Shown here: piece by piece, positions 26,487 through 35,809 of the stretch
Numbering within the stretch: the stretch's first letter is position 1
Layout: every line of letters starts with the position of its first letter
Assembly: GCF_009674495.1 (NCBI RefSeq)
Contig: NZ_WKJN01000007.1
Span: 124,001-188,000, forward strand
From: Duganella alba
Lineage (GTDB): Bacteria > Pseudomonadota > Gammaproteobacteria > Burkholderiales > Burkholderiaceae_D
DNA: 64,000 bases
Reading direction: 5' to 3'
Program-made: the position numbers and the translations under genes
The notes under the pieces: model-generated
The model's input: the letters and a program-made list of their open reading frames with translations, nothing else
Told to the model about the DNA's origin: nothing
The model's database searches: none

Positions 26487-29400
26487 TTAATGCTTGTTCA
26501 CAGCCTTCAGCGGCACGGCGTGCACCGCTTCGCGCTCCACCGGGGCGATGGCGGCGTCGGCGGCGATTTCCTCGTCGTTCATCGGACCGGTGCCGCTGTA
26601 CTTGTCGAGGAACAGGTAGATCACCGGGGTGATGTACAGCGTGATCACCTGCGAGAAGATCAGGCCGCCCACCACGGCCAGGCCCAGCGGCTGGCGCAGC
26701 TCGGCGCCGGCGCCCAGGCCCAGCGCGATCGGCAGCGCGCCCATCAGCGCCGCCATGGTGGTCATCATGATCGGACGGAAGCGCAGGATACAGGCCTGGC
26801 GGATCGCCACGTCCGGCGCCAGCCCCTCGTTGCGCTGCGCGTGCAGCGCGAAGTCGATCATCATGATGGCGTTCTTCTTGACGATACCGATCAGCATCAG
26901 GATGCCGATGATGGCGATCATGGTCAGGTCGAGGTTGAACAGGCGCAACGTGATCAGCGCGCCGACCGCCGCCGACGGCAGGCCGGCCAGAATCGTCAGC
27001 GGGTGGATGTAGCTCTCGTACAGCACGCCCAGCAGCACGTAGATGACGCCCAGCGCCGCGATGATCAGGATCAGCTGGCTGCCCTGCGAACTCTGGAACA
27101 CGGCCGCGTCGCCGCCGTAGTTGGTGATGATCGACGGCGGCAATCGCATGTCGGCGCCCCAGGCGTCGATCTTGGCGGTGGCCACGCCCAGCGGCACGTC
27201 CGGCGCCAGGTTGAACGACAGCGTGATCGCCTGCAACTGGCCCTGGTGGTTGACGGCGGTCGGGCCGATGGTGCGTTCCACCGTGGCAAAGCTGGACAGC
27301 TGCACCAGCTGGCCGGTCTTGTTGCGCACCGAGATCTTGGTCAGCGCATTGTCGAACTGGCGGTCGGCGTCGGCCGCTTCCAGGATCACGTAGTAGCTGG
27401 CGGCCGGCGAATAGATGGTCGACACCTGGCGCTCACCGAAGGCCAGGTAGAGCGCGGTGCGGATGTCGCCGATCGCCACGCCGAGGTTGTTGGCCTTGTC
27501 GCGGTCGATCTTCAGCGAGGCTTGCAGGCCCTTGTTCTGCGAATCGCTGGTGACGTCGCGGAAGTCGGAGTCGGCGCGCATGCGGTCCATGTATTTGTCG
27601 GCCCACTCGTTCAGCGCGCCCGGGCTGACCGATTGCAGCGTGTACTGGTAGCGCGATTTCGACTGGCGTCCGCCCAGCTGCAAGTTCTGCACCGGGCTCA
27701 GGTAGACGGCGATGCCCGGCACCTGCTTGGTCGATTTGCGCAGGCTGTCGAGCACTTCCGGCATGCGCTTGCGTTCGCCGCGCGGCTTGAGCACCAGGAA
27801 CATGCGGCCGGTGTTGCCGCCGCCGACGAAGGAGGTGACGTCCTGCACGTTCGGGTCGGCCTTGATGACGGCGGCGACCTTGTCCTGCAATTCCATCAGC
27901 GACGACGACGAGATGTCTTCCGACGCCTCGGTGTTGACGCGGATCTGGCCCAGGTCTTCCTCGGGGAAGAAGCCCTTCGGCGTGGTGACGTACAGCACGG
28001 CGGTCAGCGCGAAGGTGCCCAGCGCGGCCACCAGCACGATGTAGCGGTGATGCAGGGCCACGTCCAGCGTGCGCGCGTAGAAGTCGCGCAGCGCGCCGAA
28101 ACCGGCTTCAAACCAGCGGCCGATGAAGTTGCCCTGGTCGTGCTCCGGGTCGATGGCGTCGGCCGGCAGCAAACGGCTGGCCAGCATCGGCACCAGCATC
28201 AGCGACACCGCCGCCGACACCAGCACCGACAGCGCGACGACCACGGCGAATTCGTGGAACATCAGGCCGATCACGCCCGGCATGAAGAAGATCGGAATGA
28301 ACACCGCCACCAGCGACACCGAAATCGAGATGATGGTGAAGCCCATCTCCTTGGCGCCGATCAGCGACGCTTCCAGCGGCCGCTTGCCCATCTCGATGTG
28401 GCGGACGATGTTTTCCAGCACCACGATGGCGTCATCGACCACCAGGCCGACCGCCAGCGTAATGCCGAGCAGCGAAACGTTGTCCAGCGAGTAGCCGAAG
28501 GCGTACAGCAGCGCCAGCGCGCCCAGCAGCGAAATCGGCATGGTGATCGCCGGGATGAAGGTGGCGGCGGCGCGCCGCAGGAACAGGAAGATCACCATCA
28601 CCACCAGGCCGATGGTCAGCAGCAGCGTCAGGTTGACGTCGTGGATCGCTTCGCGGATCGACACCGAGCGGTCGTTGACCAGGTTGATGTTGATCGAGGC
28701 CGGCAGCTGGGCCTTGAACTGCGGCAGCAGGCGGCGCACGCCGTCCACCACCTGCACCGTGTTGGCGTCCGGCTGGCGCTGCACCAGCAGCACGATCGAG
28801 CGCTCGCCGTTGTAGCTGCCGGCGGCCTTGGTCGACTGGAAGCTGTCCTGCACGTCGGCCACGTCCTTCAGGCGCACCGGCTGGCCGTTGCGCTGGGCGA
28901 TGATCAGCTCGGCGTAGTCGGCGGCTTTCATCAGCTGGGCGTTGCCGGTGATGGTCAGCGTCTGGCTCGGGCCGTCGAGGATGCCGAGCGGGGTGTTGGC
29001 GTTGGCGGACTTGATCGCCTGTTGCAGCTCATCGAGCGTCAGGTTGCGCGCGTTCATCAGGTCGGACTTGGCGCGCACGCGCACGGCAAAGCGCTTCTGG
29101 CCGTTGACCGACACCTGCGCCACGCCGGGCAGCGTGGACAGCGATGGCGCGATCAGGTTTTCGGCGTAGTCGTTCAGCTCGGACAGGGTCAGCGACGGCG
29201 AGTTCATGGTCATGAACAGCACCGGCGCGTCGGCCGGGTTGACCTTGCGGTAGGACGGCAGGTCGGTCATCTCGATCGGCAGCTGGCGTTGCGCGCGCAG
29301 CAGCGCCGCCTGCACGTCGACCGCCGCTTCGTTGACGTTGATGCTCGGATCGAACTCCAGGGTCAGCGAGGAATTGCCCAGCGTGTTGGTGGAGGTGATC

Positions 29401-29636
29401 AGGGACAGGCCGGCGATGGTGGAGAACTGTTTCTCCAGCGGCAGCGCGACCGAGGACGCCATGGTGTCCGGCGAGGCGCCCGGCAGGTCGGCCGACACGT
29501 TGATCACCGGCGTGTTGTAGCTCGGCAGCGCGGCCACCGGGATGTAGAAATACGACAGCACGCCGGCCAGGATCAGGGTGGCCGACAGCAGCACCACCAT
29601 CACCGGACGGCGTATGCACAACTCTGAAAGGTTCAT
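26487..29636 (-). CDS. RND efflux transporter permease (HAE1 family, MdtB/MdtC-like)
   Basis: This 1049-aa proton-driven inner-membrane pump exports drugs or toxic compounds through a tripartite complex. It has the N-terminal helix RRPVMVVLLSATLILAGVLS, two large periplasmic loops and 12 helices. The intramembrane motif GLVVDDAIVVLENIVRHIE carries the paired Asp of the proton relay. It resembles MdtC/MuxC more than AcrB, but there is only one permease, not an MdtB-MdtC pair. It starts three bases after the adaptor gene. No TolC-type outer-membrane gene is adjacent. Substrates are unknown. Confidence 0.93.
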   Translation of the reverse strand: MNLSELCIRRPVMVVLLSATLILAGVLSYFYIPVAALPSYNTPVINVSADLPGASPDTMASSVALPLEKQFSTIAGLSLITSTNTLGNSSLTLEFDPSINVNEAAVDVQAALLRAQRQLPIEMTDLPSYRKVNPADAPVLFMTMNSPSLTLSELNDYAENLIAPSLSTLPGVAQVSVNGQKRFAVRVRAKSDLMNARNLTLDELQQAIKSANANTPLGILDGPSQTLTITGNAQLMKAADYAELIIAQRNGQPVRLKDVADVQDSFQSTKAAGSYNGERSIVLLVQRQPDANTVQVVDGVRRLLPQFKAQLPASININLVNDRSVSIREAIHDVNLTLLLTIGLVVMVIFLFLRRAAATFIPAITMPISLLGALALLYAFGYSLDNVSLLGITLAVGLVVDDAIVVLENIVRHIEMGKRPLEASLIGAKEMGFTIISISVSLVAVFIPIFFMPGVIGLMFHEFAVVVALSVLVSAAVSLMLVPMLASRLLPADAIDPEHDQGNFIGRWFEAGFGALRDFYARTLDVALHHRYIVLVAALGTFALTAVLYVTTPKGFFPEEDLGQIRVNTEASEDISSSSLMELQDKVAAVIKADPNVQDVTSFVGGGNTGRMFLVLKPRGERKRMPEVLDSLRKSTKQVPGIAVYLSPVQNLQLGGRQSKSRYQYTLQSVSPGALNEWADKYMDRMRADSDFRDVTSDSQNKGLQASLKIDRDKANNLGVAIGDIRTALYLAFGERQVSTIYSPAASYYVILEAADADRQFDNALTKISVRNKTGQLVQLSSFATVERTIGPTAVNHQGQLQAITLSFNLAPDVPLGVATAKIDAWGADMRLPPSIITNYGGDAAVFQSSQGSQLILIIAALGVIYVLLGVLYESYIHPLTILAGLPSAAVGALITLRLFNLDLTMIAIIGILMLIGIVKKNAIMMIDFALHAQRNEGLAPDVAIRQACILRFRPIMMTTMAALMGALPIALGLGAGAELRQPLGLAVVGGLIFSQVITLYITPVIYLFLDKYSGTGPMNDEEIAADAAIAPVEREAVHAVPLKAVNKH

Positions 29637-29639
29637 CGC

Positions 29640-30812
29640 TTAGCCTTTCTGCTTGGAACCATCAACCTTGCCATCGGCCGGCTTGTCGGCCGACGCCGAG
29701 GCGACGCGCACCTTGCCGCCCGGCCGCAGGTTTTGCTTGCCGTCGACAATCACTTGTTCATCGCCGCTCAAACCGGAGACGGCGGCGTTTTCGCCAAAGG
29801 CGTACAGGCGCTTGATGTTGACCACCTTGGCGGATTGGTCCTTGTCCACGGCGTAGATGAAGGTGCCGCGGGTGTTGCTAATGATAGCGTTTTGCGGGAT
29901 CACCGTCGCGTCTTTCAGCACGTGCGAGATCAGCTTGGTGTTGACGTACTGGCCCGGCCACAGCGCGGTGTCCCTGTTGTCGAACTGGGCCTTGACGCGG
30001 ATCACGCCGGCCACCGGATCGACCGTGTTGTCGATGAAGCTGAGCTTGCCGTTGACGGCCAGGGTCGAGTTATCCAGCGTCACCTGCACCGGCACCGCGC
30101 CTTCGCGCTGGGCCGCCATCAGGCCGGCCAGCGAGGTTTCCGGCAAGGTGAAGGCGACCGTGATCGGGTCCAGCTGGGTGACCGAGGTCAGCAGCGTGGT
30201 CATCTGCACCAGGCTGCCCGGATAGACGTTGATGGCGCCGACGCGGCCGGTCATCGGCGCGCGAATGGCGGTGTAGCTGGCGTCGACGTTGGCGCCGCGC
30301 ACGGCGGCGATGTCGGCCTGCAGCACGGCGCGGGCGGAATCGACCTGGCTCTTGAGCGTATCGACGGCGCCCTGGGCGATGAATTTCTGCGCCAGCAGGT
30401 CCATCGAGCGCTTGTACTGGCGCTCGTAGTCGGCCAGCGCGGCGCGGTCGCGCTCGACCTGGGCCTGGGCCTTGTCGATGTTGGCGCGCTCGGTACGGTC
30501 GTCGAGCGTGAACATCAACTCGCCGGATTTGACGAACTGCCCTTCCTTGATGTGCACCTTGGCGATGGTGCTGGTGGTCTGCGGATGCAGGTCCACGGTG
30601 CTGATCGGGGTCACGGTGCCGTTGGCTTCCAGCACCACCGGCACGTCCTGGCGCTCCGGCGCGATGACGCTGACCGTGGTCGGGCCTTGCGGGCCGTTGC
30701 CGTTCAATTTGCTGCCGCCGGCCGGCTCGCCGCCGTGATGGGTCATGGTCCACACGCCGCCACCCACGACAACGATGGCGCCGGCCAGAAATGCTAAGGA
30801 AGATTTTTTCAT
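29640..30812 (-). CDS. RND periplasmic adaptor (membrane fusion protein)
   Basis: This 390-aa adaptor links the RND permease to an outer-membrane channel. A short N-terminal membrane anchor (LAFLAGAIVVVGGGVW) is followed by the lipoyl half VDLHPQTTSTIAKVHIKEGQ, a helical hairpin (about 105-170), the second lipoyl half IRAPMTGRVGAINVYPG, and a beta-barrel. The C-terminus is Lys-rich. The layout is MdtA-like. No obvious Shine-Dalgarno precedes the ATG (AT-rich leader), which suggests low or regulated translation. Confidence 0.93.
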   Translation of the reverse strand: MKKSSLAFLAGAIVVVGGGVWTMTHHGGEPAGGSKLNGNGPQGPTTVSVIAPERQDVPVVLEANGTVTPISTVDLHPQTTSTIAKVHIKEGQFVKSGELMFTLDDRTERANIDKAQAQVERDRAALADYERQYKRSMDLLAQKFIAQGAVDTLKSQVDSARAVLQADIAAVRGANVDASYTAIRAPMTGRVGAINVYPGSLVQMTTLLTSVTQLDPITVAFTLPETSLAGLMAAQREGAVPVQVTLDNSTLAVNGKLSFIDNTVDPVAGVIRVKAQFDNRDTALWPGQYVNTKLISHVLKDATVIPQNAIISNTRGTFIYAVDKDQSAKVVNIKRLYAFGENAAVSGLSGDEQVIVDGKQNLRPGGKVRVASASADKPADGKVDGSKQKG

Positions 30813-30837
30813 TTTAATAATAATTTTGCCATCGAAA

Positions 30838-30869
30838 AATATTGCCGCCGTGCATAAGGGCGGAATATT
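30838..30869. repeat. Inverted repeat in the adaptor gene leader
   Basis: AATATT-g-CCGCC pairs with GGCGG-AATATT, 26 to 57 bases upstream of the adaptor ATG. It could be a regulator site or a 5' hairpin of the pump mRNA. It lies in the 126-base gap between the kinase and adaptor genes. Confidence 0.5.
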
Positions 30870-30938
30870 GTCGCATAGTATCTACCAGAAAAACTGCACC
30901 AGTATTACCGCAGGACGCTTTTTTCTGCGGAGTGTTGG

Positions 30939-32294
30939 TTAGCTGCCGACGTAGTATTCCGGCACCACCAGCGTCACCTCCAGCCCGCCGTCCTTGTGGT
31001 TGGCCAGCGTGACATTGGCGCCGTGCTGCTCGGCGATGTTGCGGGCAATGGTCAGTCCCAGACCCGTGCCGCCGGACTCGCGCGAGCGCGAGGTTTCGAT
31101 GCGGTAGAACGGTTCGAACACGCGCGCCATCTGGTCCGGCGCGATGCCCGGACCGCCGTCGCGGATGCTGATGCGGGCCGAACCGGCCAGCCGCTCGACC
31201 TTGACGTGCGCATAGTGGCCGTACTTGACCGCGTTGTCGATCAGGTTGACCAGGCAGCGGCGGATCGCCAGCGGCCGGCCCATCAGCGCCATGGCGGCGC
31301 GGCCGCGCAGCTCGACCTGCTGGCCGACGTCGGAGGCGTCGCTGCAGACGCTGTCGAGCAGCGCGTCCAGATCGAGCGCCTGCATGTTCTCGCTGGAGTC
31401 CATGCTGCGCGCCAGGTCCAGGCCCTCCTTGACCATCTGCTGCATGGCCGACAGGTCGTCGATCAGGCGCTGCTGCAGCTCGGCGTCGCCGACCTTTTCC
31501 AGGCGCAGGCGCAGGCGCGTCAGCGGCGTCTGCAGGTCGTGGGTGATAGCGGCCAGCATCTGCGTGCGCTGGGTGATGTGCTGGCGGATGCGCGCCTGCA
31601 TGGCGTTGAAGGCGGCGCTGGCCTGGCGGATTTCCGAGGCGCCGCTCAGCACCACCGGCGGGTGGTTGATGTCGTTGCCGAGATCCTTGGCGGCTTGCGC
31701 CAGGCGCTTCAGCGGGTCGATGGTCATGCGCGCCACCAGGTAGGCCAGGAAGGCAATACTCAGCAGGAACGGCAGCAGCGACAGCAGCTCGCTGTTGGTC
31801 GAGGCCGGCGGCGCGCGCGGCGGCAGCACCGTCAGCTTCAGGATCTGGCCGTCGTGCAGCTGCACGTTCATGGTTTCGCACGTGCCCTTCCACTGGCTGG
31901 AGGCGAACAGGCTGGTGGTCTGGCGCGGCTGGTCGCAGGCGCTCGGATGCTCGGACAGTGGGCCCAGCTTGTAACGCTCGCCGAGGCGCTGTTGCAGCGA
32001 CGTCGAGAATTCGGTCGGCGGCAACGTCTGCGCTTGCGGCAGGTCGCTCATTTCCAGCCGCACGGTGCCGCGCGCGGCCGCCACCAGGAAGGTCGGACGG
32101 GCGCTGTCGGGCATGACGTCGGCGGTGGTGATCAGTTGCTCGGCCCGTTCCAGCGCGTGGAAGTCGCGGTAGCGCTCCAGCGCGCGCGTGCGTTCGTTGA
32201 CCGCCAGCCACTGGGTCAGCGCCGCCGAGGCGACGATCCCCAGCAGCAGCACCAGGAACACGCGTCCCGTCATGGAACCGAGGAATGCTCTCAC
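30939..32294 (-). CDS. Two-component sensor histidine kinase
   Basis: This 451-aa membrane kinase has a first helix (VFLVLLLGIVASAALTQWL, 12-30), a periplasmic sensor of about 140 residues with two Cys (ACDQPR, GTCETM) that could pair, a second helix near 170-190, and a HAMP-like linker. The H-box is AAITHDLQTPLTRLRLR (near 250), the N-box LVNLIDNAVKYG, and the G-boxes are DGGPGI and GGTGLGL. It starts with GTG and overlaps the regulator stop by 4 bases. It probably phosphorylates that regulator. Confidence 0.93.
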   Translation of the reverse strand: MRAFLGSMTGRVFLVLLLGIVASAALTQWLAVNERTRALERYRDFHALERAEQLITTADVMPDSARPTFLVAAARGTVRLEMSDLPQAQTLPPTEFSTSLQQRLGERYKLGPLSEHPSACDQPRQTTSLFASSQWKGTCETMNVQLHDGQILKLTVLPPRAPPASTNSELLSLLPFLLSIAFLAYLVARMTIDPLKRLAQAAKDLGNDINHPPVVLSGASEIRQASAAFNAMQARIRQHITQRTQMLAAITHDLQTPLTRLRLRLEKVGDAELQQRLIDDLSAMQQMVKEGLDLARSMDSSENMQALDLDALLDSVCSDASDVGQQVELRGRAAMALMGRPLAIRRCLVNLIDNAVKYGHYAHVKVERLAGSARISIRDGGPGIAPDQMARVFEPFYRIETSRSRESGGTGLGLTIARNIAEQHGANVTLANHKDGGLEVTLVVPEYYVGS

Positions 32295-33019
32295 GCTGTC
32301 GGCTCCACGGTGACCTGGCCGGCCAGCACATAGCCGCCGTTACGCACAGTCTTGATGATTTGCGGCATGCGCGCGTCTTCGCCGAGCTTCTGGCGCAGGC
32401 GGCTGATCTGGATGTCGATCGAGCGGTCGAACGGGTCGGCGTCGCGGCCCTGGGTCAGGTTCAGCAGCTGGTCGCGGTTGAGCACGCGGTTCGGGTGTTC
32501 CAGGAACACTTTCAGCAGGCGGAACTCGGCGCCCGACAGCATGATGACGATGCCGTCCGGATTGAGCAGGTGGCGCGCGGTCAGGTCCAGCGTCCAGCCC
32601 GAGAATTTCATCTGCTGCGCCTTGTCGGCGCCGCTGCTGGCCGGCATGGCGTTGCTGCGGCGCAGGACGCTGCGGATGCGCGCCAGCAGCTCGCGCGGCT
32701 CGAACGGTTTCGGCAGATAGTCGTCGGCGCCCATCTCCAGGCCCAGGATGCGGTCCAGCGGCTCGTTGCGTGCGGTCAGCATGATGACCGGCAGCGTCGA
32801 ATGCGCGCGCAGCTTGCGGCACAGGGTCAGGCCGTCGTCGCCCGGCAGGTTGAGGTCGAGCACGACCAGTTCCGGACGGCCTTCGTCCAGCAGCTTCCAC
32901 ATGGCGGTGCCGTCGGGGGCGCACAGTGCACGGTAGCCATTGGATTCCAGGTAGTCCGCCAGCAGGGTGCGGATGTCGCGATCGTCGTCAACGATCAAAA
33001 TAGTAGATGTCGGTTCCAT
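32291..33019 (-). CDS. OmpR-family response regulator
   Basis: This 242-aa DNA-binding regulator has receiver motifs VDDD near the N-terminus, the phospho-acceptor Asp in VVLDLNLPG (near 54), MLTAR, and KPF. The winged-helix domain has SGAEFRLLKVFLEHPNRVL and VRNGGYVLAGQV. The start MEPTSTILIVDDD at 33019 is preferred over longer in-frame starts at 33034 and 33109 because the receiver begins at once. It is divergent from the spy-like gene and upstream of the kinase and pump genes. Confidence 0.93.
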   Translation of the reverse strand: MEPTSTILIVDDDRDIRTLLADYLESNGYRALCAPDGTAMWKLLDEGRPELVVLDLNLPGDDGLTLCRKLRAHSTLPVIMLTARNEPLDRILGLEMGADDYLPKPFEPRELLARIRSVLRRSNAMPASSGADKAQQMKFSGWTLDLTARHLLNPDGIVIMLSGAEFRLLKVFLEHPNRVLNRDQLLNLTQGRDADPFDRSIDIQISRLRQKLGEDARMPQIIKTVRNGGYVLAGQVTVEPTA

Positions 33020-33164
33020 GCGCTCATTATCCATGCTAGGCGATGCAGCAATTGTATCGTCTTGTATAAGGCGGTAGGAGCTACTTGCAGGGGAAACATC
33101 TGGATACAAAAACTTCGGGCAGAGAAACGTAAGGGCAACCTTCGGCCGCCAATATGGTCACAAG

Positions 33165-33187
33165 CGCGGAAACAACCGCGATTGTTT
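33165..33187. promoter_or_regulatory. Interleaved inverted repeats upstream of the spy-like gene
   Basis: CGCGG-AAACAA-CCGCG overlaps AAACAA-CCGCGA-TTGTTT, so one segment can form two alternative symmetries. It lies 26-48 bases before the spy-like ATG in the divergent promoter region, a plausible regulator operator. Confidence 0.4.
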
Positions 33188-33212
33188 AACTCTTAAAAAT
33201 GAAGGAACGACC

Positions 33213-33746
33213 ATGAACATCTTACGCAAAAGCATACTGATCGGTTTCACCGTACTGGGCATGGCCGCAGCGCAGGCCCAGGAAGCCAAACCGGCGCCGA
33301 AGCAGCACGACGCCCATCCAAGCAAGGAGCAGATGCAGGCCAAGATGGCCGATATGTACGCCAAGCGCCAGGCGCGCCTGCACGACCTGCTGAAGCTGAC
33401 CGCGCAACAGGAATCGGCGTGGGCCAACTACCAGGCCGCGATCAAGCCGCCGGCATTCGACGGCAAGCGTCCGGAACACAAGCCGTTCAACAAGCTGACC
33501 GCGCCGGAACGCCTGACCCTGGCGCTGGACATGACCAAGAAGCGCGAGGCTTTCCTGGAGACCCGCGTGAAAGCCGTCAGCGCCTTCTACGGCCAGCTGA
33601 ATCCGGCGCAGCAAACGCTGTTTGACGAACACGGCCTGGGTGGCGAGCGCGGCCGCCGTGGTCACTGGGGCCACCACGGTCATCGCGGCTGGGGCCATGA
33701 AGGCGGCGACCAGCACGAAGGCTGGGGCGGCCAACGTAAAGGCTGA
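33213..33746 (+). CDS. Spy/CpxP-family periplasmic chaperone-like protein
   Basis: Spy-type proteins are ATP-independent periplasmic chaperones induced by envelope stress. The 177-aa protein has a signal peptide ending near AAAQAQ. Two LTxxQ-like motifs follow, LTAQQESAW and LNPAQQTLF, within a helical region. The tail from about residue 143 is unusually rich in His, Gly, Arg and Trp (RGHWGHHGHRGWGH), suggesting metal binding. AAGGA precedes the ATG. It is divergent from the two-component system, and its TGA abuts the dsbD stop in a TGATCA palindrome. Confidence 0.85.
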   Translation: MNILRKSILIGFTVLGMAAAQAQEAKPAPKQHDAHPSKEQMQAKMADMYAKRQARLHDLLKLTAQQESAWANYQAAIKPPAFDGKRPEHKPFNKLTAPERLTLALDMTKKREAFLETRVKAVSAFYGQLNPAQQTLFDEHGLGGERGRRGHWGHHGHRGWGHEGGDQHEGWGGQRKG

Positions 33747-35675
33747 TCAGTTCAAGGCGGACAGGGATGCGGTGAACTTCGCCGCATCCTGGAAGCCGAT
33801 CACGCGCGCATTCGGGACTTCCCTGCCCTGCTTGTCGAACAGGATGATGCCCGGCGGGCCGAACAGGCCGAAGCGCTTCAGCATGGCCTTGTCGTCGTCG
33901 TCGTTGGCGGTGACGTCCACTTGCAGCAGCACGGTGTTGGCCAGTTTGGCGCGCACGGCGGGATCGACGAAGGTCAGTTTCTCCATCTCCTTGCAGGACA
34001 CGCACCAGTCGGCGTAGAAGTCCAGGATGGCGGTTTTGCCGCCGGTCTGGGCCAGGATGGCGTCCAGTTGCTGCACCGTCTTCACGCGCTGGAAGGCCAG
34101 CGGCGTTTCATGCGCCTGGCCGGTCAGGTGCGCCAGCGGCGCCAGCGGATCGCGACCGCCGCTGACCACGCCCACCAGCTGCATCACGCCCAGCACGGCG
34201 GCGATCACGCCGACCGATTTCGCGACCCATTGGCCGCGGTTCAGCAGCAGATACATGCCGTAGCCGACCAGCAGCGCGGCCCAGCCCATCATCTGCACCG
34301 CGCCCGGCAGCACCGGCGACACCAGCCACCAGCCCACCGCCAGCATCAGCACGCCGAAGAAGCGTTTGACCGAATCCATCCACACGCCGGCCTTCGGCAG
34401 CAGCGTGCCGGCCGAGACGCCGACCAGGATCAGCGGCACGCTCATGCCGACCGCCATGGCGAACAGCGCGCTGCCGCCAATGACAATGTCGCGCGACTGG
34501 CTGATGTAGACCAGCGCGGCGGCCAGCGGCGCGGCCACGCAGGGGCCGACGATCAAGGCGGAAATGGCGCCCATGACGAACACGCCGGCCAGCTTGCCGG
34601 ACGACTGGCGGTTGGACACGGTGCTCAACTTGCTTTGCAGCGCGGCCGGCACTTGCAGTTCGTAGAAGCCGAACATCGACAGCGACAGCAAGGCCATCAG
34701 CAGCGCGAACGCGCCCAGCACCCACGGATTCTGCAGCGCGCTGGCCAGGCCTTCGCCAGCCAGGCCGGCCGCCACGCCCAGCGCGGTGTAGACCAGCGCC
34801 ATGCCCAGCGCATAGGTCACCGACAGGATCAGGCCACGGCTGCGGCTGGTGTTCTCGCCTTCGCCGACGATGATCGAGGACAGGATAGGCACCATCGGCA
34901 GCACGCATGGCGTAAAGGACAGGCCCAGGCCCAGCAAGGCGAACAACGGCAGGATGACCATCAGCTTGCCGCTCTTCAGCGCGGCTTCCAGGCGGCCGGA
35001 TTCGCTGACTGGCGGTGCGACCGGCGCGGCCACCGGCGGCGCCGGCGGTGCGATGTCGGTGGCGGTTGGCTTCGGTATGGTGTAGATCTTGACGCCGGGG
35101 CTGACTGCGGCCGGCTTGCCCTCGCCGACAGCGGCTTGCGCGGCGGCGGATGCGGCGGCTGGCGCGGCGCTGGCAGCTGGCGTGGCCGGTGCAGCGGCAG
35201 GCGCTGCGGCCACGGCCGGCGTCGCGGTAGCCGGCGCGGCAGGCACCGGCACCGAGCCGCTGCCGGTCAGCGTTGCCTTGTAATCCTGCGGCGCATAGCA
35301 CAGGCCTTTTTCCGAGCAGCCCTGGCCGCCCGCCTGCAGCGTGAACGCGCCGTTCACCTCCACCGGAATCGTGATCGTCACCGCCTTGCGGTAGGTCTCC
35401 ACGTCCTTGGCGAAGGTCTCGTCATAGTGCACCTTGCCCGGCGGGATTTGCGGCGCCCCCAGCTTGGCGCCGGTGGCGCTGAACTTGAAGCGCTCGCGGT
35501 ACATGTAATAGCCGTCGGCGATCTGGAACGTCACCGCGATGGTATGCCCATCGACCATGCGCGCGGAAAACTTGAACGCCTCCGACGGATCGAGGAAATC
35601 CTCAGCGCGGGCAGGCTGCAGCAGCAGCGCGATCAGCGCCAGCAGCGGCGCCATAAAACGGACGAAACGGGACAT
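33747..35675 (-). CDS. dsbD: Thiol:disulfide interchange protein DsbD
   Basis: DsbD moves electrons from cytoplasmic thioredoxin to periplasmic DsbC/DsbG and cytochrome c maturation. The 642-aa protein has a signal peptide (LLALIALLLQPARA), the N-terminal domain with the Cys pair in GCSEKGLCYAP, and an Ala/Pro-rich linker of about 65 residues that is longer than usual. The eight-helix domain has FTPCVLPMVPILSS and GPCVAAPLAAA cysteines, and the C-terminal thioredoxin domain has DWCVSCKEME. The start at 35675 (MSRFVRF) is preferred over an in-frame start at 35696. Confidence 0.96.
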   Translation of the reverse strand: MSRFVRFMAPLLALIALLLQPARAEDFLDPSEAFKFSARMVDGHTIAVTFQIADGYYMYRERFKFSATGAKLGAPQIPPGKVHYDETFAKDVETYRKAVTITIPVEVNGAFTLQAGGQGCSEKGLCYAPQDYKATLTGSGSVPVPAAPATATPAVAAAPAAAPATPAASAAPAAASAAAQAAVGEGKPAAVSPGVKIYTIPKPTATDIAPPAPPVAAPVAPPVSESGRLEAALKSGKLMVILPLFALLGLGLSFTPCVLPMVPILSSIIVGEGENTSRSRGLILSVTYALGMALVYTALGVAAGLAGEGLASALQNPWVLGAFALLMALLSLSMFGFYELQVPAALQSKLSTVSNRQSSGKLAGVFVMGAISALIVGPCVAAPLAAALVYISQSRDIVIGGSALFAMAVGMSVPLILVGVSAGTLLPKAGVWMDSVKRFFGVLMLAVGWWLVSPVLPGAVQMMGWAALLVGYGMYLLLNRGQWVAKSVGVIAAVLGVMQLVGVVSGGRDPLAPLAHLTGQAHETPLAFQRVKTVQQLDAILAQTGGKTAILDFYADWCVSCKEMEKLTFVDPAVRAKLANTVLLQVDVTANDDDDKAMLKRFGLFGPPGIILFDKQGREVPNARVIGFQDAAKFTASLSALN

Positions 35676-35809
35676 AAAATCTTCTCTCAGGGGCACTGTT
35701 CATTGGAGCAACAGCATAGTACACCGCTTGGGTTTTTCCCGCCTGAACGCGGCCTTAAAACATTGTTTTATGCGAAACTCGATTTTCCCTTTCCGTTTGG
35801 AGCTGTCCC

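Noticed and set aside
26433..29627. 1064-codon open frame on the plus strand
   Set aside because: It mirrors the RND permease gene; its composition is His/Arg/Gln-rich and no motif is recognisable.
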